Source: Paenibacillus sinopodophylli (lineage in GTDB: Bacteria; Bacillota; Bacilli; Paenibacillales; Paenibacillaceae). From it: 64,000 bases of DNA. Made by a program: the position numbers and the translations under genes. The number at the start of each line of letters is the position of its first letter. Position 1 is the stretch's first letter. The notes under the pieces are model-generated. The model was not told the origin of the DNA, ran no database searches, and saw nothing but the letters and a program-made list of their open reading frames with translations. This document shows positions 9,428-16,948 of the stretch, piece by piece. The stretch spans positions 1,523,339 to 1,587,338 of the forward strand of contig NZ_VDBO01000001.1 of NCBI RefSeq assembly GCF_005930355.1, read 5' to 3'.

Positions 9428-9682
9428 CTATCGCTTCGCTATGATCGGTTTCTCAAGCGCATAGAGCTCGTCTTCAAGCGTCTGCATCCGCTCAAGAACC
9501 GCCTTTCGTGCATCGTTGATCGCATGGTTGTACAGATGCGGGCCTATCTCTTGAATAACGAATTCAAGCAGCTGCTCCGCCGCGATTGAACCAATCGTTT
9601 CCGACCGCTCCAGCTCGAAATAGTGCTGGATTCTTGCAGTCAACTGCTCTTTCTGTTCCTTGGGAAGCTTCATCACTAACAT
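9428..9682 (-). CDS. DUF2164 family protein
   Basis: An 84-residue helical, charged protein. The pattern MKLPKEQKEQL, IQHYFELER, GSIAAEQLLEFVIQEIGPHLYN and a C-terminal LEDELYALEKP is that of DUF2164, a small cytosolic family of unknown function. The ATG at 9682 has GGAGG nine bases upstream; the inner ATG at 9673 would be too far from it. It begins only four bases after the PhzF stop, so it is the last gene of the operon that starts at 10957. Confidence 0.75.
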   Translation of the reverse strand: MLVMKLPKEQKEQLTARIQHYFELERSETIGSIAAEQLLEFVIQEIGPHLYNHAINDARKAVLERMQTLEDELYALEKPIIAKR

Positions 9683-9686
9683 TCGT

Positions 9687-10478
9687 TTATTCCTCCAATT
9701 GACCTTTTAATACCGTGACAGCTTGTCCCGACAAATAAACACGCTCGCCCTCCGGCTTCACCTTCACAATACCTCCTCGTGCAGAAGCTTGGTAGCCGGT
9801 TAGCTCCTCTTTTCTTAGCCGCTTCGCCCAGTATGGAGCAAGCGCGCAATGAGCAGAGCCTGTGACCGGATCCTCATCAATACCCGTTCCCGGATAAAAT
9901 GCACGCGAAACGAAATCAATGTCTGAGCCTGTGCTTCGGCTCGTGACGATGATTCCCCGCGCATCCAATCTAGCTAACAAGCTGAAATCAGGCTGCAATG
10001 CGCGCAGCGTCTCCTCACTATCAATCTCTGTGAAAAAGTCCATTCGGTTACGACCAACGAACCGCGGAATGAGGCCAAGCCCTTGGATGAGTTCTTCTGG
10101 CGCCACAACTGCTAACGGTGTCTCTACAGGAAAATCCATCTCGATCCAATCGCCGCTTCGCCGAGCAGTCAAGAGTCCGCTCTTTGTATGGAAGCGTACC
10201 GTCACATCTGGCTGTACCCTGCCGGTTTGCCACATGATATGAGCAGCCGCCAGCGTAGCATGACCACATAAATCGACTTCTGCGATCGGCGTAAACCAGC
10301 GCAAGCCAAAGCCGTCTTCTCCAGGCTCCACGAATGCGGTCTCCGATTGGTTCATCTCCATCGCTACCTGCTGCATCCAGGCAGCAGAGCGCGGCTCCTC
10401 TAAGAAACAAATAACGGCCGGGTTCCCTTTAAAACGTTCGCTTGTGAACGCATCTACGAAATAAATATCCAAACTCAT
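9687..10478 (-). CDS. PhzF family isomerase/epimerase-like protein
   Basis: A 263-residue protein of the PhzF family (diaminopimelate-epimerase fold, two similar lobes). It begins MSLDIYFVDAFTSERFKGNP. The conserved catalytic-type glutamate is E46 in NQSETAFV, and the second lobe has GTGIDEDPVTGSAHC. No phenazine genes are nearby, so a general isomerase role is more likely than phenazine synthesis; the substrate is unknown. Its ATG overlaps the TGA of the upstream membrane-protein gene (ATGA), indicating translational coupling. Confidence 0.85.
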   Translation of the reverse strand: MSLDIYFVDAFTSERFKGNPAVICFLEEPRSAAWMQQVAMEMNQSETAFVEPGEDGFGLRWFTPIAEVDLCGHATLAAAHIMWQTGRVQPDVTVRFHTKSGLLTARRSGDWIEMDFPVETPLAVVAPEELIQGLGLIPRFVGRNRMDFFTEIDSEETLRALQPDFSLLARLDARGIIVTSRSTGSDIDFVSRAFYPGTGIDEDPVTGSAHCALAPYWAKRLRKEELTGYQASARGGIVKVKPEGERVYLSGQAVTVLKGQLEE

Positions 10479-10957
10479 CGTTTATCCCATCCTTTCATCA
10501 TCCATATGAAGCCTAAGCCAGCAAGAACAACACCGTATACAAGATGACCAGCTATCCACCATGACAAGGCAGCGAGATCAGCCGTAGAGGGTGTACGCTC
10601 CGACATCTGCGTGAGTGGAATCCAAGTACAGCAAGCAATTGCCGCCCCCATCCCTAGACCCACGCCAAGCGGTGATGTCCAGACCCGCAGCATCGCTATA
10701 AATAGGATACCAATTGGCAATGCCACCAGCATATGAAGCACAAATTCAAATCTCTCGGTCATTGGATGCGGCAGCCAAGCGATAAAATCCACATTCAGCA
10801 GCAGCACATAGATACCAGTCCCTGTGATTTCGCCAAATAGCTTCATAACTAATCCAAGCGCCGCACCGCTAATCGTACCAACAAGCAAACCATATAGCAG
10901 CAAGGGAACGAACTGGCTTCGCCTGTCAGCGACCTTGCTTTCATCCAGTCTTTCCAT
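10475..10957 (-). CDS. Small membrane protein of unknown function
   Basis: A 160-residue protein with a short charged N-terminus (MERLDESKVADRR) and four hydrophobic segments, around residues 17-42, 68-90, 95-113 and 128-153. I do not recognise the family. A ribosome site AAGGGGAATGGGGA precedes the ATG. It is the first gene of an operon with the PhzF-like and DUF2164 genes, and its stop overlaps the next start. Confidence 0.6.
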   Translation of the reverse strand: MERLDESKVADRRSQFVPLLLYGLLVGTISGAALGLVMKLFGEITGTGIYVLLLNVDFIAWLPHPMTERFEFVLHMLVALPIGILFIAMLRVWTSPLGVGLGMGAAIACCTWIPLTQMSERTPSTADLAALSWWIAGHLVYGVVLAGLGFIWMMKGWDKR

Positions 10958-10991
10958 TCCCCATTCCCCTTCTCTCTAGGCCTTCAAACAA

Positions 10992-11133
10992 GGTGAAATG
11001 GCTGTCTCCGTCCATTGGCGGCGCAGCACGTTTCATTCCAAAAAATATACAGAAAGTATGGCAAAATCATGTGCCTTCCTATATTTTAAAAAAAGTGCCT
11101 GCCTTCGCAAAAGGATCGGAAGCGTCGGCATAA
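10992..11133. repeat. Palindromic MITE-like repeat, single copy
   Basis: This non-coding stretch has an AT-rich core (11043-11086) running from AAATATA to TATATTT. GC-rich flanks pair with each other imperfectly: GGCGGCGCAGCACGTTTC on the left, GTGCCTGCC on the right. The same left flank (CGTTTCATTCC then AAATATA) and right flank (TATATTTTAA, six bases, then GCCTG) recur at 16755-16948. Nothing else is seen in the 10958-11175 gap. Confidence 0.6.
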
Positions 11134-11175
11134 TTGCCATGCTCTTCTCCAGTGCGCGCAAGCACTCTATATGGG

Positions 11176-11628
11176 TTATCCTTTGAGAGGGATGAGTAGC
11201 TCTACCGGCTCTTCCTCCAAATGATGCTCGTCAATATAAAACAATTCCAGCGAAACAGCGTTTTCTTGCTTCTCTAGCTGCATCTCATTAATCCAAGCGT
11301 GAAGCTGTTCATAACCTTCGCCTATTCGTTTATTAGAGCTGGCGACCATCGCGTAGCGATGCTCCGGAATGGTAAACTGCACCATACCAGGAGGAACCTC
11401 CTCCAGATGCTGAACCTCATAACAGGCCCAGTAAGTGGCGAATGCTTCATTGCCGAAATACGGACTGTAAAGCACCGTTGATTTGACTGCGTCATTCAGC
11501 TCATGCTTGCGCGTCAAAAACTCGGTTTGCAGCCTAATAGCTTCATCCGGAAAGGATGAGTAAGGACCGCAATAGCTGATGCCTGCCAAATGAAGTGCCG
11601 GCTTTGTTACAATGGAGCAGTTTTCCAC
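11176..11628 (-). CDS. GyrI-like / AraC-type effector-binding domain protein
   Basis: A 150-residue stand-alone effector-binding domain of the GyrI/BmrR/Rob type. It has the opening KPALHLAGISYCGPYSSFP, a central YEVQHLEEVPPGMVQFTIPEHRYAMV, and a C-terminal ELFYIDEHH segment close to the family's usual EIWIP-type ending. Such proteins bind small hydrophobic ligands and no DNA-binding domain is attached here. The start is GTG at 11628, preceded by AAGGAGG with seven bases between. It is transcribed alone. Confidence 0.7.
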   Translation of the reverse strand: MENCSIVTKPALHLAGISYCGPYSSFPDEAIRLQTEFLTRKHELNDAVKSTVLYSPYFGNEAFATYWACYEVQHLEEVPPGMVQFTIPEHRYAMVASSNKRIGEGYEQLHAWINEMQLEKQENAVSLELFYIDEHHLEEEPVELLIPLKG

Positions 11629-11778
11629 GCGATTTCCTCCTTCGAATCTGTCAGGACTTGTACGCTAGGATGAGCTTTCTCTGCTCATAGTGTATCATGT
11701 TTTACCAGCGTTAGGATAGCTGTTTACATGATTATCATGCTTCCGGAACCTTCCATAGAAGCAACTGGATGATGACAG

Positions 11779-12687
11779 CTACTCCATCTCCAGCCTTTTC
11801 ATAAACTCCTCCATCGCACTGTAGCCCTGCTGCTTCAAATACCAGTTGTTCGCCGCCGCTTCAATTAATCCAGCTACATCTCTGCCTGGCTGCAGCTGAA
11901 TTTCAATATGCGGAATTTGAACACCCATGTATTCTGTGAATTTGGGCTCCAGCTCCAAATCATTATTCAGTTCATTATCACGCCATTTGGCAAGCTCAAT
12001 GTCGAGTACAATCCTTGTCTCATCCTGGAAGGCTTGTCTGCCATATAAGCGCACCACATTGATCAGCCCAATGCTGCGCAGCGCTAGAAACTCTTTGGTT
12101 TTCTCATTATGCGTACCAAGCAGCGTTCGCGAGCTGAGCTTTTTAAGCACGACAATATCATCCGCAACGAGTCTAGAGCCGCGTCTTATGAGTGTATGGG
12201 CGGTTTCACTCTTCCCAATCCCAGACTTGCCGCGCAGTAAGATCCCAATTCCTGATACATTCAAACAGATGCCATGGATAGATATTTCCGGAGCTAGTGT
12301 TTTGAGCAGATACGCGTCAAGCATACCTAGAAATTGTGCCGTCGCCACATTTGTTCGGAGCAGCGGTATGCCTTCTTGTTCACAATACTTTGTCAAATAT
12401 TTCAAGCCATCTTGGCCTGCAGTCACAACAAAACAAGGTGGATGATATTTGACGATGTTGCCAATATGATGGTTGCGCTCTTCCTCACTCAAGCTGTGCA
12501 GATAGGTAATTTCTTTCTTTCCTAATATCTGAATATGCTCCTGTGGAAAAAACTCGAAATAACCGACGAACTCAAGTCCAGGGCGATATGCTCTGGCTTT
12601 CACAATCTCCCTATCCAACTGGTCAAAGCCAGCTAGCACCTCCAGCGAAAATTGTGATGCCAGCTCTTGGATCGCTATCGATTTCAC
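11779..12687 (-). CDS. HPr kinase/phosphorylase homologue, stand-alone
   Basis: About 302 residues from a GTG at 12687, which has AAGGGGG nine bases upstream; the ATG at 12714 has no ribosome site. The P-loop RGKSGIGKSE and the following RRGSRLVADD match HPrK/P, which phosphorylates HPr on serine and so controls catabolite repression. The family signature near the end reads GLIEAAANNWYLKQQG, departing from the usual EVAAMNFRLKRMG. It is not next to lgt, the common partner of hprK. It may therefore be a divergent second copy with a changed regulatory site; this is inference. The 11629-11778 gap holds nothing clear. Confidence 0.75.
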   Translation of the reverse strand: MKSIAIQELASQFSLEVLAGFDQLDREIVKARAYRPGLEFVGYFEFFPQEHIQILGKKEITYLHSLSEEERNHHIGNIVKYHPPCFVVTAGQDGLKYLTKYCEQEGIPLLRTNVATAQFLGMLDAYLLKTLAPEISIHGICLNVSGIGILLRGKSGIGKSETAHTLIRRGSRLVADDIVVLKKLSSRTLLGTHNEKTKEFLALRSIGLINVVRLYGRQAFQDETRIVLDIELAKWRDNELNNDLELEPKFTEYMGVQIPHIEIQLQPGRDVAGLIEAAANNWYLKQQGYSAMEEFMKRLEME

Positions 12688-12781
12688 AATAAAATTCCCC
12701 CTTTGCTGCTCCATTTCTCGTTAAAGGTAACATTCCACGCCGCTTCGCTTTTCCCTGCCATCGTAACCAAATCGTCAATTT

Positions 12782-13564
12782 CTAAGAGCCCGTTGAGCGG
12801 TAATGACGTACTCCTGTATGCCAAACGAGCAAGCATGGCGCAATAAACAGGATGCCGGCGAGAGGAGCCAGTATATAAGGCAGCGGATTGCCCGTTGATT
12901 TGTCCAGCAAATATAGCAGCGGCAAATAATTAACGCAGCCAAATGGGATTACGAACGTAAAAAAACGCGTCACCCACTTCTGATAGATATTGAGCGGGTA
13001 TTGTGCCATCTCTCTTCCGCCATCTGTAAATATGTTGGCTATCTCAAGTCCCTGTACCGTCCAGAAGCACATCGTTGCCGCCAGCATGAATATACCTGTA
13101 AATACGAAGACGCCGCTTACGATCATCAGGACCAAGACGAGCACCTTTAGTATCGTCCATTCTGTCGACAATTGGGAAGTCGCCCAGCCGAGGACAATCA
13201 TACTTTGCGCAAGCTTGCCAACACGAGAAAACTCAAATTTCGAACCCAGCACTTGCAGCACCGTGCTGCGCGGCCGCACCAGAACACGATCAAAGTCCCC
13301 ATTTCCAACCAGCACAGAGAAGGAATCGAAACCTCTAGCAAAGCATTCACTGATCGCATATGACATATGGATAATGGAGAAGCAGAGCGCGACCTCATGA
13401 AATTCCCAACCCTTAATCTGTCCAAAACGCGCAAATAAAAAGTACAGTCCCGCGAACACAGAGAACGGGACGAGAAACTGACCAAGTGCGAGCAGCCAGA
13501 ACGAGGTCCGGTACTGCATTTGCGATTTAAATAAAACGCCAACATATTTGCTGTATAATCTCAT
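12782..13564 (-). CDS. ABC-2 type permease subunit
   Basis: A 260-residue membrane protein with six hydrophobic segments, opening MRLYSKYVGVLFKSQMQYRTS. It contains the conserved YPLNIYQKWVTRFFTFVIPFG segment characteristic of the COG3694 permease, which works with a partner permease and an ATPase. It is the last gene of a three-gene exporter operon, five bases after the preceding permease, and starts after GGAGGATAATAGCG. The exported substrate is unknown. Confidence 0.8.
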   Translation of the reverse strand: MRLYSKYVGVLFKSQMQYRTSFWLLALGQFLVPFSVFAGLYFLFARFGQIKGWEFHEVALCFSIIHMSYAISECFARGFDSFSVLVGNGDFDRVLVRPRSTVLQVLGSKFEFSRVGKLAQSMIVLGWATSQLSTEWTILKVLVLVLMIVSGVFVFTGIFMLAATMCFWTVQGLEIANIFTDGGREMAQYPLNIYQKWVTRFFTFVIPFGCVNYLPLLYLLDKSTGNPLPYILAPLAGILFIAPCLLVWHTGVRHYRSTGS

Positions 13565-13569
13565 CGCTA

Positions 13570-14373
13570 TTATCCTCCATTCACAACCACGTTACGTAAT
13601 GCTTTGGCCATCGCGAATCTGCCGATTCCAACTAACGCAGTCAACCATATGAGCTGGATAGCGATACCGACAGCCGCTTCCTCTAGCCCAATATGACCCG
13701 AATAAACGCGGAACGGGAAATCGGCTGTCCAGCGAAACGGCAGCACGTACACGATGCTCTGCAGCCACTCCGGCATGAGCGGTACCGGAATAACCATGCC
13801 CGCTAGAAACTCACCAACCACAGCGAACATAAGCATCGAGCCGGCAGGAGATAACGTAACGAATACGGAGATATACATGAGCATAGACAGTGAAACCATC
13901 ATAAATAATCCGAATAGCAGTGCAAGTATAAACATTAGGAATGCAAGCGGGTTCGCTGGTAATGGCAGTCGATAAGGCTCCGGCAGCAGCAGCGCAACGC
14001 CAAGAATCGGCAGGCATCTTAGCAAAGCGCTTGCGAGCCGCTGAGCGAGCAGCTTTGCATACCACAAACCGTATATCCCGCTAGGCCGGCAAAGCTCATA
14101 AGCGATATTCCCCGTTGTGATCAGCTCGAAGAGCTCATTATCGCGAAACCAAAGCATAACAAATGCGAGGAATGCCTGCTGCAGCCAAACGTACGTGATA
14201 AGCTGTTCTAATGAAATCGGCGGCGATACAACCGAACTGCTGTAGAACGCTTCGAACACCATAATGATGATAAAGCCCCAGAAAAATTGTGTAACAACGC
14301 CGGCAAGCGCAGCCGTGCGGTATTGCATGACATTGGTTAAGCGTAGTCTAAATACCGATAGATAAGCCTTCAT
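13570..14373 (-). CDS. ABC-2 type permease subunit
   Basis: A 267-residue membrane protein with about six hydrophobic segments, starting MKAYLSVFRLRLTNVMQYRTA, the N-terminal pattern shared with its partner permease. It resembles the COG4587 group. Its ATG shares one base with the stop of the ATPase gene (TAATG), so translation is probably coupled. The two permeases and the ATPase form one efflux ABC transporter. Confidence 0.8.
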   Translation of the reverse strand: MKAYLSVFRLRLTNVMQYRTAALAGVVTQFFWGFIIIMVFEAFYSSSVVSPPISLEQLITYVWLQQAFLAFVMLWFRDNELFELITTGNIAYELCRPSGIYGLWYAKLLAQRLASALLRCLPILGVALLLPEPYRLPLPANPLAFLMFILALLFGLFMMVSLSMLMYISVFVTLSPAGSMLMFAVVGEFLAGMVIPVPLMPEWLQSIVYVLPFRWTADFPFRVYSGHIGLEEAAVGIAIQLIWLTALVGIGRFAMAKALRNVVVNGG

Positions 14374-15350
14374 TATAGTTGATGCTCCTTATAGAGCTGA
14401 ACGATCATATCCTCAATTGGCAGCGTTTCGATAGCTACGTCTAACAGCTCAACCTGCTGCGATAACCGAATTAGCACATCGCTGATCACGACCTCCGACG
14501 TGTCTACGCTAAGCACCGCCCTCTCTGGCGACCATGATTCAATATGAACCCCCTCAACTTGGAAAGGGTTCGCATGATGACTGTATACGACCGTCATCGT
14601 TTTTTTCGTACCGAACTGATCACGGATGGCGCTCAAGCTGCCGTCATACAGCAGCTTTCCTTTCCCAATCAGAATGATGCGATTCGCAAGCGCCTCGATA
14701 TCGTTCATATCATGTGTAGTTAGAATAACAGTGACACGCTTCTGTTCATTAATCGTACGGATAAAGCGACGCACTGCAATTTTGGATACCGCGTCCAGTC
14801 CAATCGTCGGCTCGTCAAGAAAGAGCACGCTTGGGCTGTGCAGCAGCGATGCTGCAATTTCACAACGCATTCTTTGACCTAAGCTGAGCTGTCTGACTGG
14901 CATTTGAATGATTTCCTGCAGCTCTAGCGTCTCCGTTAGCAATGCTAACGTGCTTTGATATTCCTGCTCAGGCACCTTGTATATATCCCTAAGCAAATCG
15001 AAGGAATCGATAACCGGCACATCCCACCATAGCTGAGAGCGTTGGCCGAATACGACGCCGATATGCTTGACATAATTGACCCGGTCCTCCCACGGCGTAT
15101 ATCCCATAACTGTACAACTGCCGCTGTCGGGAACTAGAATGCCGCTCATTACTTTAATTGTCGTCGATTTGCCTGCCCCATTCGGTCCGATGTATCCGAC
15201 GATCTCACCTGGTTCAATTGTAAAAGAAATATCTTTAAGCGCTTCCACAACCTTGTATTCCCTCTTGAATAAAGCCTTCATCGCTTCTTTAACGCCTGAT
15301 GAACGCTTTGCAACATGATAGGCTTTCGCTAATCCCTCTACTTTTATCAC
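14373..15350 (-). CDS. ABC transporter ATP-binding subunit
   Basis: A 325-residue ATPase of the COG4586 type. Walker A GPNGAGKSTT is near residue 54, signature LSLGQRMRCEIA near 157, Walker B SVLFLDEPT near 175, and the switch histidine is in TTHDMNDIE. An extra C-terminal domain of about 90 residues is typical of this export group. It is read from GTG at 15350, eight bases after GGAGG. It is the first gene of the exporter operon. A Paenibacillus-type multidrug, peptide or lipid export role is possible but not shown. Confidence 0.85.
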   Translation of the reverse strand: MIKVEGLAKAYHVAKRSSGVKEAMKALFKREYKVVEALKDISFTIEPGEIVGYIGPNGAGKSTTIKVMSGILVPDSGSCTVMGYTPWEDRVNYVKHIGVVFGQRSQLWWDVPVIDSFDLLRDIYKVPEQEYQSTLALLTETLELQEIIQMPVRQLSLGQRMRCEIAASLLHSPSVLFLDEPTIGLDAVSKIAVRRFIRTINEQKRVTVILTTHDMNDIEALANRIILIGKGKLLYDGSLSAIRDQFGTKKTMTVVYSHHANPFQVEGVHIESWSPERAVLSVDTSEVVISDVLIRLSQQVELLDVAIETLPIEDMIVQLYKEHQL

Positions 15351-15501
15351 TTCTTTTACCTCCGTGCACGATTTGAGAGGAATATGGTAACATTCCCCAT
15401 TTGTAGTATCAATCTATTTTAAACATCCGCTTATCACATACGGCTTCGGTAGAGTATTTTACGATTTGAGATCGCATACTAAGACGGAAGGAGTTGATCT
15501 C

Positions 15502-15651
15502 ATGACTGATAAACAGAAGGAAACAGCATACAAGCCAGATATCACAAACTATGATTATGTCTGGGGCAGTGATCAAGACGAGTATGTAAAAGATCAAACA
15601 TCTATTGACGATTCCCCTCAGCAATCTGTAGATTCAGAAGAAGAAAAATAA
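15502..15651 (+). CDS. Small acidic protein of unknown function
   Basis: A 49-residue, strongly acidic, soluble protein beginning MTDKQKETAYKPDITNYDY and ending SVDSEEEK. The ATG at 15502 has AAGGAG eight bases upstream, whereas the in-frame ATG at 15466 lacks one. A clear stem-loop follows six bases after the stop. It stands alone between the exporter and the nrd cluster. I do not recognise the family. Confidence 0.6.
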   Translation: MTDKQKETAYKPDITNYDYVWGSDQDEYVKDQTSIDDSPQQSVDSEEEK

Positions 15652-15656
15652 ACACG

Positions 15657-15696
15657 AACCCCCGCAGCTACAAGATGACTTGTAACGACGGGGGTT
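15657..15696. terminator. Bidirectional terminator between the small acidic gene and nrdF
   Basis: Stem arms AACCCCCG and CGGGGGTT, with inner pairing CTACAAG/CTTGTA. The minus side is followed by a T-rich stretch (TTTATTTTTC), so it may end both the plus-strand small gene and the minus-strand nrd transcript. Confidence 0.75.
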
Positions 15697-15746
15697 ATTT
15701 GTGCCTAACTATTCAAATATAGCTTACTGATTAAGCTTATACTTTA

Positions 15747-16703
15747 TTAAAAGTTGAATATAAAATCATCATCGTTCAATGGCTCGACGTGGACCGTGCG
15801 TACATAACCGTTTCCTTTTTTGGAGAAGAAGTCATGCTGCTTCGTATGTGTGCTGATACCATTAAATACAATAGGATTGACGGACTCCTCAGGGAAATGA
15901 GGCTCCATACCAAGGTTCATAAGCGCCTTGTTCGCATTGTAACGAACGTATACATTCACTTCTTCGGTCAAACCGAGAGGCGTATACAAATGCTCAGTAT
16001 ACACTAGCTCATTCTCATACAGCTCGTCCAGAAGCGCGTACAACTCGATTTGAAGCTGAGCTTGCTCCTCCGGACTGAACGTTTCGAACAGTTCTTGCGC
16101 AAGTACGCCTACGTACAAACCGTGGATGCTCTCATCACGAAGAATCAAATCGATAATTTCGCCGCTGCTCGTCATTTTACCTTGGCCTGCCAGATAAAGC
16201 GGGTAGAAGAAACCACTGTAGAACAGGTAGCTTTCTAGGAACACAGACGCCGCCATCGCCTTATAAAGCTCTTTCGGGCCTGTGATATTCGAATACCAAG
16301 AGGATATGAGGTTTGCTTTCTTCTGCAGCTGCTCATTGCTTTCTACCCATTGGAATATCTCGTCGATCTCTTCCCCTGAAGCGAGTGTTGTGAAGATGCT
16401 GCTGTACGATTTCGCATGAATCTGTTCCATCATCGACATGAAAGAAAGCACTGCTTTGCGCTGCAAGCCTTCTACATGCTCTAGAATTTTGGGCATACCG
16501 ATGCCGCCTTGAATCGTATCCAGCAAGGTTAGACCGCCCAGCACGTTTTTGTAAAGCATGCGCTCAGCGTCGGTCATTTCCATCCAGTCCATTTTATCGT
16601 CTGACAGAGGAATTTCATCATCCGTCCAAAACTGCATAAGGTTTTGCTGCCAGAATGTTAGAGTGAAATCGTCATCCGGGCGGTTCCAGTTTACTGCTTT
16701 CAT
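15747..16703 (-). CDS. nrdF: Class Ib ribonucleotide reductase beta subunit
   Basis: A 318-residue R2 subunit that carries the dimetal-tyrosyl radical used by NrdE to reduce ribonucleoside diphosphates. Expected metal ligands are visible: D62, E93 and H96 (MEQIHAKSY), E157, E191 and H194 (RDESIHG). The radical tyrosine is probably Y100. The length matches NrdF. It lies downstream of nrdE, separated by 245 bases filled by a palindromic repeat, unlike the tight nrdI-nrdE junction, so its expression may be separately tuned. Confidence 0.93.
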   Translation of the reverse strand: MKAVNWNRPDDDFTLTFWQQNLMQFWTDDEIPLSDDKMDWMEMTDAERMLYKNVLGGLTLLDTIQGGIGMPKILEHVEGLQRKAVLSFMSMMEQIHAKSYSSIFTTLASGEEIDEIFQWVESNEQLQKKANLISSWYSNITGPKELYKAMAASVFLESYLFYSGFFYPLYLAGQGKMTSSGEIIDLILRDESIHGLYVGVLAQELFETFSPEEQAQLQIELYALLDELYENELVYTEHLYTPLGLTEEVNVYVRYNANKALMNLGMEPHFPEESVNPIVFNGISTHTKQHDFFSKKGNGYVRTVHVEPLNDDDFIFNF

Positions 16704-16754
16704 TTGGTGAGCTCCTTCTTTGCTACGTAAGCATCAATTAAATTTACAAGCAAA

Positions 16755-16948
16755 AACGCCTTCGGCGTCCTTTAAGACGCTGAAGTAGCTTTGACGGTGA
16801 AATATAAGCCCTTTATAAGCGAATAACCTTATAAATTCTTATATTTTAAGAAGAAACGCCTGACGCCATCCTTAGCGGCGCGACGCGTTTCATTCCGAGA
16901 AATATAGAGAATGCATAGCCTTAGGCTATGCATTCTCTATATTTGAAC
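16755..16948. repeat. Tandem palindromic MITE-like repeat between nrdE and nrdF
   Basis: Two AT-rich palindromic cores, 16801-16847 and 16900-16944, begin 99 bases apart. Each runs from AAATATA to TATATTT. The second has perfect 22-base arms with a single central base and ends four bases from the nrdE stop. GC-rich modules (AACGCCTTCGGCGTC; GAAACGCCTGACGCC paired with GCGGCGCGACGCGTTTC) precede each core. It shares flanks with the element at 10992-11133. As RNA the second core would form a very stable hairpin after nrdE. Confidence 0.7.

Noticed and set aside
9687..10478. Phenazine biosynthesis function for the PhzF-like gene
   Set aside because: No other phz genes are present, and PhzF homologues with other roles are common in Bacillota.
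10998..11186. 62-codon plus-strand frame in the intergenic region
   Set aside because: It runs through the palindromic repeat, has no ribosome site and shows no protein-like composition.
15409..15624. Minus-strand 71-codon frame opposite the small acidic gene
   Set aside because: The plus-strand gene has a good ribosome site and terminator; the minus frame has neither.
16755..16948. CRISPR array or riboswitch in the nrdE-nrdF gap
   Set aside because: Only two diverged palindromic units without unique spacers of CRISPR type, and no conserved aptamer core; a dispersed repeat explains it better.
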